Shown here: positions 1 to 5,548 of the stretch, in pieces
Layout: the number at the start of each line of letters is the position of its first letter
How positions within the stretch are numbered: position 1 is the stretch's first letter
Assembly (NCBI GenBank): GCA_008933525.1
Contig: WBUV01000118.1
Location: 1 to 8,351 of the forward strand
Length of the DNA stretch: 8,351 bases
Reading direction: 5' to 3'
Source of the DNA: Bacteroidales bacterium
GTDB taxonomy: Bacteria; Bacteroidota; Bacteroidia; Bacteroidales; Tenuifilaceae
Notes under the pieces: generated by a model
The model's input: only the letters and a program-made list of their open reading frames with translations
Database searches by the model: none
What the model was told of the DNA's origin: nothing
Translations under genes and position numbers: made by a program

Positions 1-1839
1 AAATTCTGTTTTACGATCTTTAGCATGTTCCAAATCTCCCATAATATCATGGAAAACCTCAACAGGTAAACGGTATACCATATCTAAATTACCTGATTTG
101 AACTCTAAAATCTCTGCTTTTTTCTCTCGGATTGCTTTGATTCTTACATCATCGGCAACCTGTTTTAACGGAGCAATTCCTTCTTCACGAATCTCAGAAA
201 CAACAGCTACAACAAACATGTCGCCAAATTCGAACACTGTGGAAACCTCGCCTTTTTTGCTGCGGAATGCCCAGCGGATCATTTCTCTAGGCGATTCAAT
301 TCCAGCAATAGTTCGGTCGTTCTGAAGCAGGTTGTTTGCGTATCGCTTTGTAAGATTGTTTGTATTGGCAGCCTGAGTGAACATCTCATGAGTTTTATTT
401 AAGCCAGCAAACTCTGCTGCTTGGCTATAAATTACTTGAGTTGTATGAGAGCTTGGAACAACCTTGCGTTCTAGTACAGCAAGTTGTGCCTTTTTGCTTT
501 CTTTTCCTCTATCGGTAACCTGAAGAATATGGAAACCATACCTTGTTTCAACAATGCTAATCTCATTTATTTTATTATTGAAACTTGCATCGTTAAAACT
601 TTGCTCCATAACACCACTTGGATACCATCCTAAGTCACCACCATTTTCTTTTGAACCAGGATCGTCGGAATAAACACCGGCAAGAACGCTCCAGCTACCA
701 CCTTTCTTAAGAACAGAAAGTAAACTATCTGCGGTTGATTTAGCTTTAGTGTAATCCTGTTGGGCTTGTCCTTTTGGACTAATTAGAATGTGACGTGCTT
801 TTACCGAATCAGGTAACATCTTTGAATCCATCAAACGTACTAATTTGTAAGATGCTCCATCGAATATTGGACCTGTAACATCGCCTACTTTGGAACTAAA
901 AGCCCAGCCTGCATACTCGGCAGGAAGTTCACTCTCTTTATAGTATTTTGAATCAAAAGGAGTGTCGGATTTTAAACTTACATATTGTTTTGGTTCGGCC
1001 GAAGCAATAAATTCATCTTTAGCTTTACCTATCCATTCTTCTGCAGCTTTTGTGTCTTCATCCGAAGCCTTAATTGGGAACACAATATACTCAACGTCTC
1101 TTGATGCAACTTGCTTGTAATCATTTAAATGAGCATTGTAGTAATCCTTCAAGTCGCTGTCGGTTATTTTTACAGCAGAGTCGGATATGGTGTTGAATGA
1201 TGCTACGGCATAATCAAAGTCAACCTTTACAGTTCTGTCCTCTAGTGCCTTTTTTGATTGTAGAGAAGTTACCGATAAACCTTTTCTAACTAAATTGAGG
1301 TATTTTGTGAATAACCTATCTTTAATAACCTCTTGCTCAAGGTACATCCAGTATGTTCTAGCACGTGGATCGTTGTCTAGGTTTTGAAGCAACATGCTAA
1401 TATACTCTTTATTAACCAAGCCTGTTTGAGGATCGCCGAATTGTTGCTGAATGATTGGATGAATATTTTTACCTTGAACCATCTCGAAAAGTTCATTCTC
1501 ATGAATCTCCAAGCCTAGCTTTTTGTATTCTGGTTGCATAAGGTTTGAACGAACTAAATCCTGCCATACTCTTTCGCGGATTTGAATTTGGGATTGTTCG
1601 TCAAGTGCTGCCTGTTGTGAGAATAACTTTTGCAGATTTTCACTTTCATCAATTTTTGCTTGGAAAAGTTCATAGGATACAGATGTTCCCGCTATTTCAG
1701 CTACTTCCATTTGAGCTCTGTTAAATAAAGAACCCCCAGAGTTAAGAAAATCTCCGAGAATAAAAGCGAAAAGCGCTAATCCAATTACAACCGCAACAAG
1801 AACTCCTGCTCGGTTTCTGATTCTCTCTAGTGTTGCCAT
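1..1839 (-). CDS. ppiD: PpiD-like periplasmic peptidyl-prolyl isomerase/foldase (SurA N-terminal and parvulin domains), 3' end cut by window edge
   Basis: The open frame runs from an ATG at 1837-1839 through the left edge without a stop: 613 residues are visible, and Bacteroidota homologues are typically somewhat longer (about 700), so the C-terminus is missing. It begins MATLERIRNR, followed by one hydrophobic segment (about residues 11-30), an uncleaved inner-membrane anchor that puts the rest in the periplasm. A SurA-N-like helical region follows (about 40-220). The best-conserved parvulin domain spans about 345-442, with ARHIL (His350), GGDLGW (400-405) and GFHIL (His437), the two histidines usual in active parvulins. 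Regions before (about 245-340, starting RDVEYIVFP) and after it look like degenerate parvulin units. PpiD-type proteins are anchored chaperones that act on unfolded proteins emerging from the Sec translocon. The gene lies 160 bases downstream of the CNNM gene and probably has its own promoter. The family call is firm; retained isomerase activity is inferred from the histidines. Confidence 0.93.
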   Translation of the reverse strand, partial: MATLERIRNRAGVLVAVVIGLALFAFILGDFLNSGGSLFNRAQMEVAEIAGTSVSYELFQAKIDESENLQKLFSQQAALDEQSQIQIRERVWQDLVRSNLMQPEYKKLGLEIHENELFEMVQGKNIHPIIQQQFGDPQTGLVNKEYISMLLQNLDNDPRARTYWMYLEQEVIKDRLFTKYLNLVRKGLSVTSLQSKKALEDRTVKVDFDYAVASFNTISDSAVKITDSDLKDYYNAHLNDYKQVASRDVEYIVFPIKASDEDTKAAEEWIGKAKDEFIASAEPKQYVSLKSDTPFDSKYYKESELPAEYAGWAFSSKVGDVTGPIFDGASYKLVRLMDSKMLPDSVKARHILISPKGQAQQDYTKAKSTADSLLSVLKKGGSWSVLAGVYSDDPGSKENGGDLGWYPSGVMEQSFNDASFNNKINEISIVETRYGFHILQVTDRGKESKKAQLAVLERKVVPSSHTTQVIYSQAAEFAGLNKTHEMFTQAANTNNLTKRYANNLLQNDRTIAGIESPREMIRWAFRSKKGEVSTVFEFGDMFVVAVVSEIREEGIAPLKQVADDVRIKAIREKKAEILEFKSGNLDMVYRLPVEVFHDIMGDLEHAKDRKTEF

Positions 1840-1883
1840 TTAAATGAAGATTTATTTATCTTAGTTTTAATTTTTTCGAGCTA

Positions 1884-1891
1884 CGAATATA
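1884..1891 (-). promoter_or_regulatory. candidate Bacteroidota-type -7 box for ppiD
   Basis: On the minus strand these bases read TATATTCG, one mismatch from the Bacteroidota -7 consensus TAnnTTTG. The box ends 44 bases before the ppiD ATG, giving an expected leader of roughly 35-40 bases. No clear TTTG or TTG -33 element is found at the usual spacing; a GGGGCAA-containing tandem repeat occupies that position instead. This is inferred from sequence only. Confidence 0.4.
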
Positions 1892-1904
1892 GCAATTTTA
1901 GATT

Positions 1905-1928
1905 TTGCCCCGTTTATTGCCCCATTTA
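1905..1928. repeat. tandem pair of 12-base repeats upstream of ppiD
   Basis: On the plus strand TTGCCCCGTTTA (1905-1916) is followed directly by TTGCCCCATTTA (1917-1928), two copies differing at one base. The CCCC runs stand out in an otherwise very AT-rich gap. The pair lies about 13-37 bases upstream of the candidate ppiD -7 box, where a -33 element or an activator/repressor site would sit, with the copies spaced about one helical turn apart. Operator function is inferred; the repeat itself is directly visible. Confidence 0.6.
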
Positions 1929-1934
1929 TTTTTT

Positions 1935-1951
1935 AAATTTTCTTAAAATTT
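1935..1951. repeat. AT-only inverted repeat in the gap upstream of ppiD
   Basis: AAATTTT (1935-1941) and AAAATTT (1945-1951) are perfect 7-base inverted arms around a 3-base spacer. The stem has no GC pair, so an RNA hairpin would be weak. It could be a protein-binding palindrome, part of the terminator zone after the CNNM gene, or chance in AT-rich sequence. Confidence 0.35.
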
Positions 1952-1975
1952 GAGGTTTTATTGCATTGAAACCTG

Positions 1976-1995
1976 AAAAATCAATGTTTTCATTG
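1976..1995 (-). terminator. weak candidate terminator after the CNNM/CorC gene
   Basis: Read on the minus strand, CAATG (1991-1995) and CATTG (1982-1986) form a 5-base stem with an AAAA loop, followed by an A and a TTTTT run (1976-1980). It starts five bases past the gene's stop codon (2000-2002). The stem is short and AT-rich, so termination would be partial at best. Confidence 0.3.
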
Positions 1996-1999
1996 TTAA

Positions 2000-3259
2000 C
2001 TACTGCTTTGTAAGTTGAATAAGTTCAATTCGGGTTTCGTTCATCTTAATAATCCTAATTGTAAAATCGTTAAGTATTATTGTTTCGTTAGGTTTTGGAA
2101 TATTCTGGTACTGATATAGAATAAACCCAGCTATAGTTTCGTACTCATCCGACTCAGGAATGTTTAGTTCGTAGGTTTCGTTCAAGTGCTTTATTTCTAA
2201 TCGACCCGATAGAATAAACTCGTTTTCGTTAATTTGCTTCTCAACAAATTCGTTCCTATCGTGTTCGTCGTCAATTTCGCCAATTATCTCCTCAATAATA
2301 TCCTCTATTGTAACTAATCCTGCAGTTCCCCCAAACTCATCGACTACAACGGCAATGCTTTTGTGTTCTTTAATAAACATGGCAAGCAGTTTATTTGCTC
2401 TCATTGTTTCGGGGATAAAGTCAATATTTATTAACCTCGACTTTATGTTCTGTGGGTTTTTAAATAGTTCTTTTGAGTTGATATAGCCAACTATGTTATC
2501 TACACTATCGCGGTATATGGGAATTCTGGAATATTTAGTGTCAATAAATTTTTTCTTTAGTTCTTCAATGCTCGAGTCTATATCAATGGCTTCAATGTCT
2601 GTACGGGGTATCATACAGTCTCGAACCCTAACTTCGGAAAAGTCCAATGCGTTTTGAAATATTTTTAGTTCTTGTTCATGCTTACTATCCTCAAAATTCG
2701 ATGGATTTGCTTGGTCTATTAAATGATCGAGATCTACTTTGCCGAATATGGGCTTACTCTTATCGGTACTTATTTTTGTGCGTAAAATAACTCTAATTAT
2801 TCCGTACGATAAACTCGTAGAAAACCTACTTATTGGATAAAACAAAAGGTAAAAAACGAATACAGGGAATGCGAAAAAGTTCAGCAAAGTGTTAGGATGC
2901 AGTCGGAAAATAGATTTTGGTAGAAACTCCGCGGTAATCAGTATAATTATTGTACTAATTATGGTTTGTAGCAAAAGAATTGTTGATGGGGATGTAAAGT
3001 AGTTTTCAAATAAAGGAGTGAGTAACTTTGCCATCTCAATGCCATAAACAACTAGGGCAATATTGTTGCCTACAAGGATTGTTGCAATGTATTGGCTCGG
3101 ATTCCCAGTAAATATTGATACTAACCCCGACGATATATGTCCTTGCTTTCGATCCAACTCCAGCCTTAACTTGTTGGCCGAGTTAAAAGCAATTTCCATC
3201 CCCGAAAAAAAAGCTGAAAACAGTAACGATACAAAAATGATTATTAAACTAGCGCCCAT
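2000..3259 (-). CDS. CNNM (DUF21)/CBS-pair/CorC-HlyC domain membrane protein
   Basis: This 419-residue protein has the full architecture of the HlyC/CorC (CNNM) family. Residues 1-160 form the CNNM membrane domain, with hydrophobic segments near 3-20, 55-80, 95-112 and 125-145 and the conserved pieces SGMEIAF (19-25), TILVGNN (60-66) and EFLPK (111-115). A CBS pair covers about 212-330, from RDCMIPRTDI (213-222) to DEFGGTAGLVTIEDIIEEI (307-325). A CorC_HlyC domain (about 340-417) ends the protein. Family members are inner-membrane proteins linked to Mg2+/Co2+ efflux or resistance, and a paralogue in gliding Bacteroidota is GldE. The older 'hemolysin' label should not be taken literally. The ATG at 3257-3259 starts just before the first membrane helix and lies 7 bases after the stop of the small membrane protein gene, suggesting co-transcription. 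Domain assignment is firm; the transported ion and role are not shown. Confidence 0.93.
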   Translation of the reverse strand: MGASLIIIFVSLLFSAFFSGMEIAFNSANKLRLELDRKQGHISSGLVSIFTGNPSQYIATILVGNNIALVVYGIEMAKLLTPLFENYFTSPSTILLLQTIISTIIILITAEFLPKSIFRLHPNTLLNFFAFPVFVFYLLFYPISRFSTSLSYGIIRVILRTKISTDKSKPIFGKVDLDHLIDQANPSNFEDSKHEQELKIFQNALDFSEVRVRDCMIPRTDIEAIDIDSSIEELKKKFIDTKYSRIPIYRDSVDNIVGYINSKELFKNPQNIKSRLINIDFIPETMRANKLLAMFIKEHKSIAVVVDEFGGTAGLVTIEDIIEEIIGEIDDEHDRNEFVEKQINENEFILSGRLEIKHLNETYELNIPESDEYETIAGFILYQYQNIPKPNETIILNDFTIRIIKMNETRIELIQLTKQ

Positions 3260-3266
3260 TTTCGGA

Positions 3267-3455
3267 TTATTTTTCAGTATTTAATCGTCGCCTTCGCCTG
3301 ATATAATAAAAGCCAAATGCGAATAAACTAAGCAGTAAAAATGTTGAGCTGTACCTGTTGAGTCCAGAATTTATAGCCACATAAATTCCAACCCCTAAGC
3401 AGAATATGGCGAGTGCAAGCCAAATCAGTTCTAGTATATATGCCAGTTTTTCCAT
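3267..3455 (-). CDS. small two-helix inner-membrane protein, 62 residues, function unknown
   Basis: I chose the ATG at 3453-3455, giving MEKLAYILEL and then two hydrophobic segments (about residues 7-27 and 36-52), a turn with Asn29, Gly31 and Asn33, and a C-terminal RRRRR cluster (53-57). The positive tail predicts both ends in the cytoplasm with a short periplasmic loop. A 20-residue extension from a TTG at 3513-3515 is possible in frame, but it is polar, unlike a membrane-protein start, and uses a rare codon. The gene ends 7 bases before the CNNM gene, so the two are probably translated from one message. Short membrane proteins of this look occur beside CNNM genes in other Bacteroidales as far as I recall, but I know of no function. 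It could be a small partner subunit of the CNNM protein; that is inference. Confidence 0.75.
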   Translation of the reverse strand: MEKLAYILELIWLALAIFCLGVGIYVAINSGLNRYSSTFLLLSLFAFGFYYIRRRRRLNTEK

Positions 3456-3610
3456 GTTCTTTTTGATTTCAGTAGGTTTGATTTGATTGGTAAAGTTAAA
3501 CAATTTAGCCAACAATTTAAACTATTTGTATTCGATAGATCTGTTGTTATAAATTTAAAAGGTGGAGCATAGCTCACACCTTTGATGACGTATATGCCTA
3601 GAAATAAGAT
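3456..3610. other. 155-base intergenic gap between lptC and the small membrane protein gene
   Basis: This gap is long compared with the 7-32-base gaps and the overlap among the genes just upstream. It contains a terminator-like hairpin (3558-3583) and, on the minus strand, TAACTTTA (3491-3498), a poor match to TAnnTTTG with no convincing -33 partner. It may separate two transcription units. No additional gene or structured RNA is evident. Confidence 0.5.
3551..3583 (-). terminator. candidate intrinsic terminator downstream of lptC
   Basis: Arms 3558-3564 (AAAGGTG) and 3577-3583 (CACCTTT) pair over 7 bases, and 3565-3568 (GAGC) pairs with 3572-3575 (GCTC) across a 3-base loop, leaving A3576 as a single bulge. 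On the minus strand the stem ends in CACCTTT and runs into TAAATTTA, giving a short T tract. It begins 27 bases past the lptC stop codon. The stem is good but the T run is only four bases, so this may be an attenuator or an RNA 3'-end stabiliser rather than a strong terminator. Confidence 0.55.
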
Positions 3611-4174
3611 TTAATCTACAGTAATTTCACCATCGTATGGTTGTTTAATTTCCCAACTAGAGAAGCTTTCATCCGTAACAAGTCCTTTTCCAAAAACCAC
3701 GCCATTAACGCTGTTTATTTTCACATTTACGTTTGTATAGATAATTCCCTTTTTTTGATCCCAGAATAACTCTTCGGTGTAAAGAACCTCTCCCTTCCTG
3801 TTTTTTGCCACAACATTATTCTTTGCATGCCATAAACTCTTTTTATCGAAATATACTGCAAGTTTTGATGTGAGGGTCGATTCAATGCCTAGAGTATCGT
3901 CATAAGTTGATACTGTAATGCCTTCGGGGAAATCGGTATAGGGTTCTTCTGCAAATTGGTAGTGTATTGTTAACGGTGCAAATACAATAATTTTTGCTTT
4001 ACCGTTTTCGGTGTAAATTACTTCAGAGTTATATGCTGTAACACCTGCAATACTTTTCTTGTCGGAAAAATACTGAACAGCCTCGGTGTCTGCTTTACAG
4101 GAAAAAAGTAAAATAGCCCCTGCTAGTGCAGGGACTATAATTACTATTTTATGAAGAAGTTTATTCTTAATCAC
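3611..4174 (-). CDS. lptC: LPS export ABC transporter periplasmic protein LptC (lipoprotein form)
   Basis: This 187-residue protein fits the LptC family in size and layout: an N-terminal anchor followed by one beta-strand-rich domain (the OstA/LptA-like fold). LptC links the inner-membrane LptB2FG transporter to the periplasmic LptA bridge, passing lipopolysaccharide towards the outer membrane. Typical family stretches include AYNSEVIYTENGKAKI (47-62), HAKNNVVAKNRKGEVLYTEELFWDQKKGIIYT (spread over about 115-146) and a late GKGLVTDESF. Residues 10-26 form a hydrophobic segment ending LLFSC, so Cys26 is a plausible lipidation site, which would make this a lipoprotein instead of a transmembrane-helix-anchored LptC as in E. 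coli. The start is a GTG at 4172-4174, seven bases after the TPR gene's stop, implying translational coupling. No other lpt gene is visible in this window. Confidence 0.88.
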   Translation of the reverse strand: MIKNKLLHKIVIIVPALAGAILLFSCKADTEAVQYFSDKKSIAGVTAYNSEVIYTENGKAKIIVFAPLTIHYQFAEEPYTDFPEGITVSTYDDTLGIESTLTSKLAVYFDKKSLWHAKNNVVAKNRKGEVLYTEELFWDQKKGIIYTNVNVKINSVNGVVFGKGLVTDESFSSWEIKQPYDGEITVD

Positions 4175-4181
4175 GGTTTAA

Positions 4182-5516
4182 TTATTTACGTTCCCTCACA
4201 ACGGTACGTTCATTAATCCAACAACCAATGCTGAAGGTATCACCCACTTTCAAATCGTGGAAGAAAATATCCTCCTTGGTTGGAAAGTATTGGCTGTAGG
4301 TTGAAATTAGAGAGTTCATGCTTTCTTCAAGTTCCGGCTCTACCTGTTTTGCTTTTGCGTATTTATCAACAGCAGCCCAAAAAACAGCTTTCTTCTCAAA
4401 ATCATCGTTTCCACAATTTCTTTCACTTGCATACATGTCGCCAATCAACTTATAAACTCTTCCTAAATTTGGATTCTCCTCAAGAGCTTTATTCGCCATT
4501 GCTTTTGCCTGTGTAGGATTCTTGAGTTCGGTAAAGGTTAACGATGCAAGTTCGTAGAAATAATTAGCACGTTTATTAACATCGGATTCAGAATTTATAG
4601 CTTCGTTATAGTATAGCTCAGCGTCTTTGGGTTGCTTCGCATCAATATATAGGTGAGCTATATCATAGGCAAGATCTGAACTAGGTTCTGCCTTATATAC
4701 AACCAAATTTGCTTTTAGGAATAAGGGTTCTTTTGAACACTCTTTGCTAGATCCCATCAAAGCTTTAATTTTCTTTGACAAATTGACATCGTTGGGATTT
4801 GCATTGAACTTAGGTGTAAAAATAGCTACAATATTTTCACATTTTGCTACACCCATTTGGGTAAAAATTGCATCAATTCCATCCTTTGCTTGCTTAACAT
4901 TGTCTTCTGGTTTTTTTGCAACCTGTACATCGGCAAAATCACTAATGGTTGAGTATAATTCGATTACCTTATCCGCTTCAATTTTCTTATTTTCATACAT
5001 TACTCTTGTCAGAGTCATGTAAGTAAAAAGAACTGAAATTTCTGTTTGGTTTTGAGTAATGTTAACTGCTTCCTCAGCAATTTTGAAGGCTTCTTCGTAT
5101 CGCTCAGGAGCAAGGGTGTAAAGATCTTGTGCTTTAGTACCCAAAACATTTCCTTTCTTATTAAAATGCTCAATTCTCCTGTCGTGCATTAGCATTAATG
5201 AATCGATAAGGATTTTTTTTCTGTTTGGATCAGCTGTTTCCTCAATTTTGTATTTAAGAACTTTTGATCCTCTAATATAAATGTTTAAAGATTGCATTGG
5301 GCAGATATTGAATACTACTTGCCAAGGAGCATACGCATCCTTAAAGTTATTCTGCCTATAGTACTCTTGGTACATCGAGGTTTTTTCGGCGCATTCTTTT
5401 CTAGTTTCAACATCTGCACCGTACTTAGGGTCCTCAAGGTATGCTTGACCGAATGCACTAGCACTAGCAATTGCTATTATAACGGTCAAAAATCCTTTTC
5501 TGCTAATTGTTTTCAT
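4182..5516 (-). CDS. exported tetratricopeptide-repeat protein with three possible disulfides
   Basis: This 444-residue protein starts with a Sec signal peptide (about 1-23, ending ASASAFGQA). TPR-like helix pairs are clear in the C-terminal half: about 278-311 (AYDIAHLYIDAKQPKDAELYY core), 312-350 (YELASL...ALEENPN) and 351-396 (interrupted by an insert at 365-375). The N-terminal half is helical and probably holds diverged repeats. The tail carries VGDTFSIGCWINE (425-437), which I recognise as a conserved ending of a Bacteroidota TPR family without an assigned function. Six cysteines remain (42, 72, 226, 260, 368, 432), consistent with three disulfides in the periplasm. The ATG at 5514-5516 lies 32 bases after the barrel gene stop, and lptC follows after 7 bases, so all three are likely one message. 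A scaffold or adaptor role in the envelope is plausible but not shown. Confidence 0.85.
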   Translation of the reverse strand: MKTISRKGFLTVIIAIASASAFGQAYLEDPKYGADVETRKECAEKTSMYQEYYRQNNFKDAYAPWQVVFNICPMQSLNIYIRGSKVLKYKIEETADPNRKKILIDSLMLMHDRRIEHFNKKGNVLGTKAQDLYTLAPERYEEAFKIAEEAVNITQNQTEISVLFTYMTLTRVMYENKKIEADKVIELYSTISDFADVQVAKKPEDNVKQAKDGIDAIFTQMGVAKCENIVAIFTPKFNANPNDVNLSKKIKALMGSSKECSKEPLFLKANLVVYKAEPSSDLAYDIAHLYIDAKQPKDAELYYNEAINSESDVNKRANYFYELASLTFTELKNPTQAKAMANKALEENPNLGRVYKLIGDMYASERNCGNDDFEKKAVFWAAVDKYAKAKQVEPELEESMNSLISTYSQYFPTKEDIFFHDLKVGDTFSIGCWINERTVVRERK

Positions 5517-5548
5517 TGCCTTGTGTGTTTATTATTCTAAGTAAATTA

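Noticed and set aside
98..325. Plus-strand open frame of 75 codons
   Set aside because: It lies wholly antisense to the well-supported ppiD frame, has no recognisable domain and is Ser/Thr/Asn-rich, as expected for a shadow frame.
2000..3259. Haemolysin/toxin function suggested by the HlyC label of the family
   Set aside because: The CNNM-CBS-CorC architecture marks an ion-related membrane protein. The haemolysin name is historical and no toxin features are present.
3456..3515. N-terminal extension of the small membrane protein from a TTG start
   Set aside because: The extra 20 residues are polar and basic, the TTG start is rare, and an ATG just before the first membrane helix gives a typical small membrane protein.
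4744..5022. Plus-strand open frame of 92 codons
   Set aside because: It is antisense to the TPR gene, whose frame is intact with conserved motifs. No promoter or family match is visible.
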